Of a stretch of DNA of 64,000 nucleotides, positions 37,468 through 46,481 are shown in pieces. The position numbers and the translations under genes were made by a program. This DNA is from Shinella fusca. Its GTDB lineage: Bacteria; Pseudomonadota; Alphaproteobacteria; Rhizobiales; Rhizobiaceae. Every line of letters begins with the position of its first letter. The first letter of the stretch is position 1. The stretch lies in assembly GCF_014203155.1 (NCBI RefSeq), contig NZ_JACHIK010000014.1, positions 54,579-118,578 of the forward strand. The letters are read 5' to 3'. The notes beneath the pieces are model-generated. The model had not been told where the DNA came from and did no database searches. It was given only the letters and a program-made list of their open reading frames with translations.

Positions 37468-37635
37468 ATGCGCAAGATCATCGTTTCCGCCGCCATCGCC
37501 GCCGTTTCCTTCGCCACGCCCTCCGAGGCCGGCTACTACAGCTACGGCTACCAGCAGCACTGCTTCGTCAAGAAGGTCGTTTCCTACGACTACTACGGCA
37601 ACCTCGTCGTCAAGAAGATCCGCACCTGCCGCTAG
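37468..37635 (+). CDS. Small secreted Tyr-rich protein
   Basis: 55 residues. Signal peptide MRKIIVSAAIAAVSFATPSE, then a mature peptide of about 35 residues rich in Tyr, Lys and two Cys (YQQHCFVKKVVSYDYYGN, KKIRTCR). An AGGAGA site precedes the start and a clear terminator follows, so it is its own transcription unit. Similar short KKVxxYDxYGNxVVKKxxxC peptides occur in rhizobia; function unknown. Confidence 0.75.
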   Translation: MRKIIVSAAIAAVSFATPSEAGYYSYGYQQHCFVKKVVSYDYYGNLVVKKIRTCR

Positions 37636-37653
37636 GCCGGCGCGGCTTACCGG

Positions 37654-37683
37654 GACCCGGATGTTAGCGCATCCGGGTCTTTC
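37654..37683 (+). terminator. Terminator of the small secreted gene
   Basis: Ten-base stem GACCCGGATG/CATCCGGGTC with loop TTAGCG, followed by TTT, 18 bases after the stop. Confidence 0.8.
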
Positions 37684-37715
37684 GCATGGCGTGCGGTGGG
37701 GCGTTGCGGCGAAGC

Positions 37716-38771
37716 CTATGCCGGCCGGGGCGGCTCCGTCATGCGAACCAGCAGTTCGGCGCGCGTGCCGGCGGGGCGGTCGGCGTAGTCGAGGCGGCTG
37801 TCGAGGCTCGTCGCCATGGCGCCGATGATCTTGGAGCCGAGGCCCGTGCCCTGCACGGGGCCCTCGCCCCGCCAGCCGATGCCGTCGTCCTCGACGAAGA
37901 GCAGCGCGTTCTCCGCATCGAGCCGCGTGAAGCCGACGCGCACCTCGCCGCCGGCATCGCCATAGGCATATTTGAAGGCGTTGGTGACGAGTTCGGTGAC
38001 GATGACGCCGAGCGAGACGGCGCGGTCCGTCGGAACCTTCAGCGGCTCCAGCGTGCGGGTGAGGCGCACGTTGTGGCCCTGCCCCGCCATGGACGTATCG
38101 AGCTCGGAAAGGAGGGTCGCGAGATAGGCGCCCATGTCGACGTGGCGCACGTCCTCGGAGGTGTAGAGACGGCGATGGATGCCGGCGATGGCGGTGATGC
38201 GCGCCTGCGTTTCGGCAAGCGCCTCGCGGACCGCCGCGTCGAACGCGCTCGACATCTGCAGCCGGATGAGGGCGGCGGCGAGCGCCAGCGAATTGCCGAC
38301 GCGGTGGTTCACCTCCGCCAGCAGCACCTCGGCGCGCTCCTTGGCCGCGCGGATCTCCTGCTCGGCGCGCAGCTTGGCGCGCTTCAGCGCGGCGTTCTCC
38401 AGCGCCTGCCCGAGCGCATTGGCAAGCAGCGGCATGAAATCGTCGCCGACCGACTTGATGACATAGTCGGCCGCGCCCGCCTTCAGCGCCTCGACGGCGA
38501 CCTGCGCGTCGTTCGAGCCCGTCACGTAGACGACCGGCACCGCATCCGGCGCGCCGACCAGTTCCTTGAGGAAGCACAGGCCCGTTCCGGCCTTGAGGAA
38601 ATGATCCAGCACGACCGCATCGAAGCCGCCCGCCGCGAGCAGTTCGCGGCCGCGCTCCACGTCCTCGGCATGCAGCACCTCGTAGCCGAGACGGCCGAGC
38701 GCGCGCTGGGCGAGCCGCGCGAGGATCGGGTCGTCGTCGATATAGAGAATGCGATGAGGGCCTTCCTTCAT
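37716..38771 (-). CDS. Receiver-linked histidine kinase (HisKA_2/HWE-like)
   Basis: 351 residues. An N-terminal receiver ([19 protein letters not shown]; acceptor Asp in [13 protein letters not shown]) is joined to a HisKA_2-type dimerisation domain ([20 protein letters not shown], phospho-His in EVNHR) and an HATPase domain ([39 protein letters not shown]). The start follows the response-regulator stop directly (TAAATG). Kinase and receiver in one short protein without a sensor domain suggests it is controlled by phosphorylation from the upstream kinase. Confidence 0.88.
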   Translation of the reverse strand: MKEGPHRILYIDDDPILARLAQRALGRLGYEVLHAEDVERGRELLAAGGFDAVVLDHFLKAGTGLCFLKELVGAPDAVPVVYVTGSNDAQVAVEALKAGAADYVIKSVGDDFMPLLANALGQALENAALKRAKLRAEQEIRAAKERAEVLLAEVNHRVGNSLALAAALIRLQMSSAFDAAVREALAETQARITAIAGIHRRLYTSEDVRHVDMGAYLATLLSELDTSMAGQGHNVRLTRTLEPLKVPTDRAVSLGVIVTELVTNAFKYAYGDAGGEVRVGFTRLDAENALLFVEDDGIGWRGEGPVQGTGLGSKIIGAMATSLDSRLDYADRPAGTRAELLVRMTEPPRPA

Positions 38772-39218
38772 TTAGTGGGTCTCGGGTATCTGGATCACGG
38801 AGAAGAAGAGGCCGAGCTGGCGGATCGCGTGGGCGAAGCTCTCGTATTCGACCGGCTTCGTGATGTAGACATTGGCGCCGAGATCGTAGCAGCGCTGGAT
38901 CTCGCGCTCGTCGTCCGTCGTCGTGAGGATGACGACCGGCAGGCGCTTGGTATGGGTGTTTGACTTGATCTTCTGCAGGATGTCGATGCCCGACATGTCC
39001 GGCAGGTTGAGGTCGAGCAGGATCAGCAGGAACTTGCCGGCGCTCGCAAGGCCCGTTCGGTCCTTGCCCAGCACGAAATCGAGCGCTTCCGTGCCGTTGG
39101 TGAAGGGCACGACCTCGTTGTGCACGCCCGCGCGGCGGATGTTCTTCTCGATGAGGCGCGCGTGGCCCTCGTCGTCCTCGACCATGACGATGGTGACTTC
39201 CTTGCCGAGACCGTTCAT
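38772..39218 (-). CDS. Single-domain response regulator (Rcp1-like)
   Basis: 148 residues, receiver only. TIVMVEDDEGHARLIEKNIR, the acceptor Asp in LILLDLNLPDMSGID, VVILTTTDD, and Lys in VYITKPVEY are present. The GHARLIEKNIRRAG start is typical of the Rcp1 family that pairs with phytochrome or similar kinases. It overlaps the kinase stop by four bases and abuts the next gene. No output domain, so it acts by phosphotransfer or protein contact. Confidence 0.92.
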   Translation of the reverse strand: MNGLGKEVTIVMVEDDEGHARLIEKNIRRAGVHNEVVPFTNGTEALDFVLGKDRTGLASAGKFLLILLDLNLPDMSGIDILQKIKSNTHTKRLPVVILTTTDDEREIQRCYDLGANVYITKPVEYESFAHAIRQLGLFFSVIQIPETH

Positions 39219-40711
39219 GCCTGCATACTCCTGACTACCTTGCTGAGGTCGGGCGGCAGACGAAGCACGAAGGTCGTCCCCTGCCCGAGTTCGGATCGAA
39301 CGACGATATCACCGCCGAGATTGCGCATCAGTGAACGCACATGCGCAAGGCCGATGCCTTCGCCGGGCCTGTCCTGCGCGCCGGAGCGGCGGAAAAGCTC
39401 GAAGACGCGCTCGTGGTCCTCCGCCGCGATGCCGCGGCCGTTGTCGGTGAACTCGATGACGAAGCCCGCGCGGCCGGTATTGCGCGCGCTGATGGAGATG
39501 CGCAGCGGCCGGTCGGGCATGCGGTATTTGATGGCGTTGTCGAAGAGGTTGCCGAAGACCTGCTCCAGCGAGAGCCGGTCGGAGACGACGGTCGGCAGCG
39601 TGTCGTCCACGACGACGATGCCGTCGGATTCGCCGACCTGATGGCCGACGGCCGCCGCACCCGCCTCGGCGAGCGCCTTGAGGTCCACCCGCTCGACCTT
39701 GAGCTCCCGCCGCCCGTCGCGCGAGATCTTCAGGATGGCGTTGATGAGGCCGTCCATCTTCTTGGTCGAGGAGCGGATGAAGCCGATCGCCTCCGGCAGG
39801 TCTTCCGAAGCCGCGCGGCGCGCCTCCAGGATGTCGCTCTCGCTCGGCGCCTTATCGTCGGCGAGCACATAGGCCTGGATGGAAGCGAGCGAGGCCTGCA
39901 ATTCGCTGGTGAAGCCCATGATGTTGACGAGGGGCGCGCGCAGGTCGTGCGTGACGATATAGGCGAAGCGCTGGACCTCCTGGTTGGCGCGGATCAGCTC
40001 CTCCGTCCGCTCGTCCACCCGCTTTTCCAGCGTGGCGTTCAGCATCTCCACCTCGCGCCGGGCGACGATGATGTCGCGGGTATATTGGGCGATGACGACA
40101 ATCGCCCCGCCGAGCACGGCGATGATGGCGATGGCGCCGATCACCGTCGTCCATTGCAGGGCGCCGGCCGACCGGAGCGTATCGGTAACGCCCTCCTCCA
40201 TGCGGCGGTCGGCATCGGCCGTGATCTCGCCGAGCCGGGCGCGCAACTGGTCCATGATCACGCGTCCGCGGTCGTTCTTGACCTGCGCGGCCGCGTCGGC
40301 CGGACGGCCCTGCTCGATGGCCGCGACCGTGTCGGCAAGCTCATCCAGCTTGGCGGCCACCAGCTTCTCGATCTCCGGCATGTGCCTGGCATATTCGGGG
40401 AAGCCGGCGACCTTCTCGGCAAGCACGGCCTGGCGTTCCGCCACCGCCTTGAGCGCGGCGTCGTACGGGCCGCGGAAGGCCTGATCGCCGGTGATGACGA
40501 AGCCGCGCTGGCCGGTTTCCAGGTCCTTCAGGGTGGAGAGGAGGTCGCTGGCGGCGCTGCGCGCCTCGCGCACCTCGATATAGCTGGTGAAATAGTCCTG
40601 CACCTTATGGACGAGCCAGAGCGACGTGCCGACGATGCCGAGCAGCGCGATGATGCCCGCAATCAGAAGCACGATCGTTGACCGCACGAACGCGGAGTTC
40701 GATATCGGCAT
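39215..40711 (-). CDS. Membrane sensor histidine kinase with CHASE3 domain
   Basis: 498 residues from the ATG at 40711; a TTG five codons upstream is possible. Two membrane helices (near 9-32 and 180-205) enclose an extracytoplasmic CHASE3-type helical domain (LSTLKDLETGQRGFVITGDQ). A HisKA domain (YIVTHDLRAPLVNIMGF) and HATPase (LFDNAIKYRMPD, FTDNGRGIAA, GEGIGLAHVRSLM) follow. First gene of a three-gene signalling operon with the Rcp1-like regulator and the receiver-kinase. Signal unknown. Confidence 0.9.
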   Translation of the reverse strand: MPISNSAFVRSTIVLLIAGIIALLGIVGTSLWLVHKVQDYFTSYIEVREARSAASDLLSTLKDLETGQRGFVITGDQAFRGPYDAALKAVAERQAVLAEKVAGFPEYARHMPEIEKLVAAKLDELADTVAAIEQGRPADAAAQVKNDRGRVIMDQLRARLGEITADADRRMEEGVTDTLRSAGALQWTTVIGAIAIIAVLGGAIVVIAQYTRDIIVARREVEMLNATLEKRVDERTEELIRANQEVQRFAYIVTHDLRAPLVNIMGFTSELQASLASIQAYVLADDKAPSESDILEARRAASEDLPEAIGFIRSSTKKMDGLINAILKISRDGRRELKVERVDLKALAEAGAAAVGHQVGESDGIVVVDDTLPTVVSDRLSLEQVFGNLFDNAIKYRMPDRPLRISISARNTGRAGFVIEFTDNGRGIAAEDHERVFELFRRSGAQDRPGEGIGLAHVRSLMRNLGGDIVVRSELGQGTTFVLRLPPDLSKVVRSMQA

Positions 40712-40831
40712 TCCAGTCCCCGTCAAAGCCGCTTTACAGAGGGCGACAATATCGCGCTCCGGCCGGTATGCAACCGGCCTGTGCGGCGAACCCCGGACTT
40801 CTTTTGGTCGGTCTCGGCCTTCCGCGCGAAC

Positions 40832-41713
40832 TCAGCCATGCACCCGCGCGCGCCTTCCGAACCGCTCCATGGCGACGATGATCATGCCGGCGGAAAAGAT
40901 CAGCACGGCGCCGACGAAGACGTTGGAGCCCGGCACGTCGCTCCAGATCAGGTAGCCGAGCGCGAAGGCCCAGACGAGCGAGGTATATTCGAACGGCGCG
41001 AGCACGGAGACCGGCGCGCGGCGCATGCCCTCGAACATGGCGAACTGGCCGATGCCGGCGATGATGCCGGTTCCCACCATCAGCACGAGGTCGACCGCCG
41101 AGACCGGCTGCCAGACGAAAGGCAGGGCGACCGCGGTGAAGAGGATAAAGAAGCCGCTGGAGATCGTCACCTGCACCTGCGTGCGCTCGTGCAGCGCCGT
41201 CTTGCGCAGGAGGACGCTCGCCACCGCCCAGAAGACGGCGGCCTGCAAGGCAAGGTAGATCGGCAGCGACAGCGTCAGCCCCCTGACCGCCACCCCGCAG
41301 GCGACGACCACGCCGGCAAAGCCGGTGGCGACCGCGAACCAGCGGTAGCCCGGCACCTTCTCCCCGAGGATCGGCCCCGACAGGATCGTCATGACCACGG
41401 GCGAGGCGTAGTAGAGCGTCGTCAGCTCGGCAAGGCCGAGGTCGCGCGCCGCGTTGTAGTAGGAGAGCCAGGCGGCCAGCAGCAGGAGATTGCGCAGAAG
41501 AAGGGGTTTCAGCACCGGCGAGTGCCGTGCGGCCCGCATGAGCGGCCGGCCGCCGAAGACGGCGCAGAGCGCGAACATCGTCACGCTGCGCATGAAGAGG
41601 ATTTGCCAGACGGGCAGGCCGACGACGAGCCATTTGACCGACGCGTCCTGCAGGGAAAACATGAAATAGGCGAAGGACGTCAGCAGAATGCCGGAGGAGA
41701 CTGTCTTGTGCAC
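40832..41713 (-). CDS. DMT superfamily transporter (EamA)
   Basis: 293 residues from a GTG at 41713, which puts the first membrane helix (LLTSFAYFMFSLQDASVKWL) at the N-terminus. About ten helices in two EamA repeats (second repeat near LPIYLALQAAVFWAVASVLL). These are exporters of amino acids or other metabolites. It is divergent from another EamA gene across 200 bases. Confidence 0.85.
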   Translation of the reverse strand: MHKTVSSGILLTSFAYFMFSLQDASVKWLVVGLPVWQILFMRSVTMFALCAVFGGRPLMRAARHSPVLKPLLLRNLLLLAAWLSYYNAARDLGLAELTTLYYASPVVMTILSGPILGEKVPGYRWFAVATGFAGVVVACGVAVRGLTLSLPIYLALQAAVFWAVASVLLRKTALHERTQVQVTISSGFFILFTAVALPFVWQPVSAVDLVLMVGTGIIAGIGQFAMFEGMRRAPVSVLAPFEYTSLVWAFALGYLIWSDVPGSNVFVGAVLIFSAGMIIVAMERFGRRARVHG

Positions 41714-41912
41714 GGGAGGACCTCGGAGCGCACGGACGAGCCGCGCCACATCTTGATAGCGCGCCGCCGGTCTGCGCGAAAGTGGCAGAATTCGCGGGGG
41801 GAAGACATGAAGGAAATTTTTCCTATACCCCTTCGGCAGCTCCCCGAAATATCCGGAAACCCTCAAAAGTTTGGGCGTGCAAGCCGCACCGGACGGGTAT
41901 ATGCGCGGGGCC

Positions 41913-42818
41913 ATGGACCCCAAACGACTCGGCTATGTCTTCACCCTCCTCGCGATCGTGATCTTCAGCGTGCAGGATGCGATCTCGAAGCATCTCGGCA
42001 GCGCCTATCCGCCTGTCTTCATCGCCATGCTGCGCTTCTGGGCCTTCGGGGCCTTCGCCATCGCGCTCGGCGCACGCGGGCCGGGCGGGCTGAGGGCGGC
42101 GGCGGCCACGCGGCATCCGGTCCTGCAGGTCCTGCGCGGCGCGCTGCTCGCCTTCCAGATCGTCGTGACCATCACGGCCTTCACCACGGTGGGCCTTGCC
42201 CATTCCCAGGCGATCCTTTCCTCGGGGCCGATCTTCGTGGCGCTGCTGTCCATGCCTCTCCTCGGCGAGCGGGTCGGCTGGCGGCGGTGGACGGCGATCG
42301 GCGTCGGCCTCTGTGGCGTGCTGATCGTCGTCAATCCGGGCGGCAGCGCGTTCGATGCGAGCGTCCTCCTGCCGCTTCTTTCCGCGCTGATGTTCGCGCT
42401 CTACGTCATCGCCACCCGCCTCGTCAGCCGCAACGACGCGGCCTCCACGAGCTTCTTCTATCTCGGCGTCGCGGGGGCCGCCGCCATATCGCTGGTCGGC
42501 CCGTTCTTCTGGACCAACCTTTCGCCCACCGACTGGCTCTGGATGGGGCTGCTCTGCATCACCGGCATGTCTAGCCACTATTTTCTCATCCGCGCCTACG
42601 ACCTGCTCGACGCGGCGGCCGTGCAGCCGCTCACCTATCTCCAGATCGTGCTGGCGGCGATCATCGGCGTTTCCGTCTTCGGCGAGACGCTGAGCCCCAA
42701 CACCGTCGCCGGCTCGGTCATCGTCGTCGGCGCCGGCATCTTCACCATCTGGCGCGAAAGCGTCGTGGCCCGCCGGCGGGCGGCGGAAACCGCCTTGCCG
42801 AACGAGACAGGAAAATAA
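41913..42818 (+). CDS. DMT superfamily transporter (EamA)
   Basis: 301 residues from MDPKRLGYVFTLLAIVIFSV; M at 41901 is an alternative. Ten hydrophobic helices in two EamA repeats (ISKHLGSAYPPVFIAMLRFW; second near VLLPLLSALMFALYVIATRL). Probably a metabolite exporter. Divergent from the other EamA gene, to which it is related only at family level. Confidence 0.85.
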   Translation: MDPKRLGYVFTLLAIVIFSVQDAISKHLGSAYPPVFIAMLRFWAFGAFAIALGARGPGGLRAAAATRHPVLQVLRGALLAFQIVVTITAFTTVGLAHSQAILSSGPIFVALLSMPLLGERVGWRRWTAIGVGLCGVLIVVNPGGSAFDASVLLPLLSALMFALYVIATRLVSRNDAASTSFFYLGVAGAAAISLVGPFFWTNLSPTDWLWMGLLCITGMSSHYFLIRAYDLLDAAAVQPLTYLQIVLAAIIGVSVFGETLSPNTVAGSVIVVGAGIFTIWRESVVARRRAAETALPNETGK

Positions 42819-42912
42819 TCCTTTTTCCTTTACTCGGCCGGCGTCCTTGGATATGCTCCCGATCGATCGGGCCGGCACAGGCCGGCCCCGTGCCTTGGCA
42901 GGGTTTCGCAGC

Positions 42913-43575
42913 ATGTTCTCCCACGACCGGATCTGGGCGGCGATCGACGCCCTCGCCGAGCGCAACCGGCTCTCTCCGTCCGGCCTTGCCCGCCGCGCCG
43001 GGCTCGACCCGACATCCTTCAACAAGTCCAAGCGGCAGGCGGTCGACGGGCGCCAGCGCTGGCCCTCGACGGAATCCATCGCCAAGGTGCTCGACGCGAC
43101 GGGCGCCTCCATCGACGAGTTCCTCATGCTGGCCGATCCCGCCCGCTACGGCGGCCTGCCGCAGGGCGCCTTTCCCCCGCAGGCCGGCAGCATTCCTCTG
43201 CTCGGCTTTGCCCAGGCGGGTGCCGGCGGCTTCTTCGACGACGGCGGCTTTCCGGCCGGACAGGGCTGGGACGTGGTGGAGTTTCCCGCCTCGCCCGACC
43301 GCAAGCCCGGCGTCTACGCGCTCGAGGTGCAGGGCGACAGCATGCTGCCGCTCTACCGCGACGGCGACGTGCTGATCGTCGAACCGGGCGCGCAGGTGCG
43401 CCGCGGCGACCGCGTCGTCGTCAAGACCCGCGAAGGCGAGGTGATGGCCAAGGTGCTGCACCGCCAGAGCCCGCGCACCATCGAGCTCGTCTCGCTCAAT
43501 CCGGAGCATCCGAACCGCAATTTCGAGATGGACGAGATCGACTGGATCGCCCGCATCATCTGGGCAAGCCAGTAA
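42913..43575 (+). CDS. XRE-type regulator with S24 (LexA/CI-like) peptidase domain
   Basis: 220 residues from MFSHDRIWAAIDALAERN. N-terminal helix-turn-helix: LSPSGLARRAGLDPTSFNKS. C-terminal S24 domain has the catalytic Ser S143 in GDSMLPLYRDGDVLIVE and Lys K180 in GEVMAKVL, 37 residues apart as in LexA. A possible Ala-Gly cleavage site lies at 102-105 (QAGAGG). It may be a self-cleaving, stress-responsive repressor; it is not lexA itself and no prophage surrounds it. Confidence 0.87.
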   Translation: MFSHDRIWAAIDALAERNRLSPSGLARRAGLDPTSFNKSKRQAVDGRQRWPSTESIAKVLDATGASIDEFLMLADPARYGGLPQGAFPPQAGSIPLLGFAQAGAGGFFDDGGFPAGQGWDVVEFPASPDRKPGVYALEVQGDSMLPLYRDGDVLIVEPGAQVRRGDRVVVKTREGEVMAKVLHRQSPRTIELVSLNPEHPNRNFEMDEIDWIARIIWASQ

Positions 43576-43592
43576 GCCAATGCTTACCTACA

Positions 43593-44480
43593 TCAGCCGC
43601 CATAGAGATTGACCGGGAAATAACGCAGGTAGATCTCCTGCAGGCGTCCGTTGCGCGAGAGCGCCAGCAGCGCATGGTCGATGGCCCCCGCCAGCCCCGC
43701 ATCCTCCTTGCGGACCATGATCGTCATGCCCTCGCCGAGGAACTGCTCGGAAAGGTAGGGGCCGTCGAACAGGCGGCAGCAGCCGGCCGAATCCGTGCCG
43801 CTCATCCAGAAGGCGAGCTGCATGCCGTCGCCGAAGACGGCCTCCACCTTGCCGTCCTTCAGGGCCGATAGCAGCGCCGCACGATCCGGAAAGGCTTCCG
43901 CCCGGATGCGCGGGAAGAACGCCTTCAGCATCGCCTCGTGCACGCTTGCCGCGACGACCCCGACCTTGCGGCCGTCGAGCGCGGCTGCCGTCTCGCCGGC
44001 GGGCGGTGTCTTCTTTGCCACGGCAAAGCGCGCGGGCAGGCGCATGAAGGGGCGTGAGAAGGCGAACCGCTGGCGCAGGTCCGCCGTGACGGCGACGCCG
44101 GCGGCGACCGCCTCGCCATTGCCGTCGGTAAGCGCCTTCTCCAGCTCGGGGAAGGTCACCGCCTGGATCTGGCACTTTTCCGTCAACTGGAGCTCGCGGC
44201 AGATCTCGCGCACCAGATCGACGTGGAAGCCGGCGAGCTTGCCGGTCTGGTCGATGAAGTTGAATGGCGGGAAATCCACCGTCGTCAGGAAGCGCAGGCG
44301 CACGATGCCGGAAAGGTCCGGCCGCGCGATGCGCTCGCGCGTATCGAAGAGGATCGGCAGGTCGACTGGCGTGCGGTCCTGCGCGGCGCCGGGCATCGGC
44401 CTTGCCGCCGCCATCAGCAGGCAAAGCGCAAAAAGCCCGTATGATTTAAGGGATGAAATTCTGCTCTGCCGCATTAACAT
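43593..44480 (-). CDS. Transporter substrate-binding protein (family 3), orphan
   Basis: 295 residues. A signal peptide (SYGLFALCLLMAAARPMPGA) leads to a family 3 solute-binding domain: FLTTVDFPPFNFIDQTGKLA, GFHVDLVREICRELQL, and a terminal LQEIYLRYFPVNLYG. The start is uncertain (44480 or 44474). No permease or ATPase gene is adjacent, so it works with a remote transporter or as a sensor. It is divergent from the glycosyltransferase gene with only 29 bases between. Confidence 0.82.
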   Translation of the reverse strand: MLMRQSRISSLKSYGLFALCLLMAAARPMPGAAQDRTPVDLPILFDTRERIARPDLSGIVRLRFLTTVDFPPFNFIDQTGKLAGFHVDLVREICRELQLTEKCQIQAVTFPELEKALTDGNGEAVAAGVAVTADLRQRFAFSRPFMRLPARFAVAKKTPPAGETAAALDGRKVGVVAASVHEAMLKAFFPRIRAEAFPDRAALLSALKDGKVEAVFGDGMQLAFWMSGTDSAGCCRLFDGPYLSEQFLGEGMTIMVRKEDAGLAGAIDHALLALSRNGRLQEIYLRYFPVNLYGG

Positions 44481-44509
44481 CAACTTGGGGTTTAAGAGGG
44501 GCGTGGCCG

Positions 44510-46474
44510 ATGACGTGCCGCGATGACGGCATGCGGCTGGCAGAATATCCTGACGACATCGCTTTCGCCACAGCAATCGGCATCCTGCCGGGACCGTTCG
44601 CGCCCTCGCCCGATGAGCAGCCCGTGCCGCCGCGCTTCATGGCCGAAGCCCGCCTCTTCCGCCGGCTCGGCCTTTCCAAGACCCTCATCGCGCGGATGCT
44701 GGTGCGGGCGAACCGCAACGGCACGACGCTGGAGGCGGAATTGCTGGCGAGCGGCGCGCTGGCGGAGGACATCTACTACGAGGCGCTGGCGGAGATCCTC
44801 CACCTGCCCTTCCTCAAGCGGCTCGATCCCGATGAGGTCGAGGATATGGTGGGGGCCGACGTGCAACTGGTGGAGCCGACCGCCGTCCGCATCCGTCATC
44901 CCTTCCGCCAGCCGATCATCGCCATCATACCCAGCGCGAAGCGGCTGGACTATCTCAGCGACCGTCTCCGTTCGCCCCTCCTGCGGATGAAGATGGCCGT
45001 GACCACGCCGTCGGCCATGCGCACCGCCCTCTGGCAGGCCGGCCGCGACCGCCGGCTGCGCGAGAGCGTCGACCAGCTCTTCGGCGCCGTGCCGGAGGCG
45101 AGCGCCCGCATCACCCTGTGGGGCCGGCAGGGTTTCTACACCGGCACGATGCTGACGCTGGCTCTCGTCTTCGCGGTGCTGAACCCGACGGCCGCGATCC
45201 TCCTGCTCCATATCGTGCTGACCGTGTTCTTCTTCGCGACCGTCTTCATACGCTTCATCGCCCTTCTCGCCATGAAGCGGAGGAAAAAGAACACGCGGCC
45301 TGCCCTTCCCGCCGCCCGGCGGCCGGTCTATTCCGTTTTCGTCGCCCTCTACCGCGAGGCGGCGGTCGTCCCGCAGCTCATCGAGACGCTGAACCGGCTC
45401 GAATGGCCGGCCACACGCCTCGACATCAAGCTGATCTGCGAGGCCGACGACAGCGAGACGCTCGATGCGCTTTCGGCCATGCGGCTCGGCCGGCAATACG
45501 AGATCGTCGAGGTTCCGCCGGGGCATCCGCGCACCAAGCCGAAGGCCCTCACCTATGCGCTCGGCGCGGCGTGCGGCGACTATCTCGTGATCTACGATGC
45601 GGAGGACCGGGTCGATCCGATGCAACTGGAGGAGGCCTGGCGCAGCTTCGAGGCCGGGCCGGCGGACATCGCCTGCCTCCAGGCGCCGCTCATCGTCACC
45701 AACGGGCAGGAAAGCCGGCTCAGCGCCCTTTTCGCCATGGAATATGCCGGCCTCTTCCGCGTGCTCCTGCCGCGCCTTGCCGCCGCGCGCATGCCGATGC
45801 CGCTCGGCGGCACGTCGAATCATTTCCGCACCCGCATCCTGCAGGAGGTGGGCGGCTGGGACCCCTACAACGTCACCGAGGATGCCGATCTCGGCCTGCG
45901 CCTCTACCGGCAGGGCTATCGCTGCGGCACGATCAGCCGCCCGACCTACGAGGAAGCGCCGACCGAGGCCCGCGCCTGGACGGGCCAGCGCACGCGATGG
46001 TTCAAGGGCTGGCTGCAAACCTGGCTCGTGCTGATGCGCCGGCCCGTGCGGCTCGTCCGGGAAATGGGGCTCGGCCCCAGCATCGTCTTCCAGGTCCTGA
46101 TCGGCGGGCTCATCCTCTCCTCGCTCGCCCACCCGCTGATCCTCGCCTATGTCGGGCTGATCAGCTGGCAGCTCTTCTTCCAGGGGGCATACCATCTGGG
46201 CAGGCTCGAATTGACCCTGTTCGTCCTCGACATCGTCAACATCTTCGGCAGCTATGCTGCCTTCGTCGCCCTTGGCCGCGCCGGCATGACACCGCAGGAA
46301 CGGGCGGCGATCGGCCGGCGCTGGATGTGGACGCCGGTCTACTGGCTGCTCGTCTCCAAGGCGGCATGGCGCGCGGTGATCGAGCTGCGCAGCAACCCCT
46401 TCTCCTGGAACAAGACGAGCCATCGTCCCGCACAGTCGAAGGTGCCGGGCGAGCCGGCGGCGGCGGCGGGCTGA
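44510..46474 (+). CDS. Family 2 glycosyltransferase with N-terminal MshEN/GSPII-E-like domain
   Basis: 654 residues from the ATG at 44510 (GAGGGG site). Residues ~45-105 look like the N-terminal helical domain of type II secretion ATPases (LGLSKTLIARMLVRANRNG, LAEDIYYEALAEILHLPFL). Two membrane helices precede a processive GT2 domain: VFVALYREAAVVPQLIETL, CEADDSETL, YDAEDRVDP, TEDADLGLRLYRQG and QRTRWFKGWLQT (QxxRW). Further helices follow. It probably polymerises an exopolysaccharide at the inner membrane; XagB-type proteins share this layout. Confidence 0.85.
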   Translation: MTCRDDGMRLAEYPDDIAFATAIGILPGPFAPSPDEQPVPPRFMAEARLFRRLGLSKTLIARMLVRANRNGTTLEAELLASGALAEDIYYEALAEILHLPFLKRLDPDEVEDMVGADVQLVEPTAVRIRHPFRQPIIAIIPSAKRLDYLSDRLRSPLLRMKMAVTTPSAMRTALWQAGRDRRLRESVDQLFGAVPEASARITLWGRQGFYTGTMLTLALVFAVLNPTAAILLLHIVLTVFFFATVFIRFIALLAMKRRKKNTRPALPAARRPVYSVFVALYREAAVVPQLIETLNRLEWPATRLDIKLICEADDSETLDALSAMRLGRQYEIVEVPPGHPRTKPKALTYALGAACGDYLVIYDAEDRVDPMQLEEAWRSFEAGPADIACLQAPLIVTNGQESRLSALFAMEYAGLFRVLLPRLAAARMPMPLGGTSNHFRTRILQEVGGWDPYNVTEDADLGLRLYRQGYRCGTISRPTYEEAPTEARAWTGQRTRWFKGWLQTWLVLMRRPVRLVREMGLGPSIVFQVLIGGLILSSLAHPLILAYVGLISWQLFFQGAYHLGRLELTLFVLDIVNIFGSYAAFVALGRAGMTPQERAAIGRRWMWTPVYWLLVSKAAWRAVIELRSNPFSWNKTSHRPAQSKVPGEPAAAAG

Positions 46475-46481
46475 GCTGCCG

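Noticed and set aside
42913..43575. S24 repressor as a prophage marker
   Set aside because: Neighbours are DMT transporters and a binding protein; no phage genes seen.
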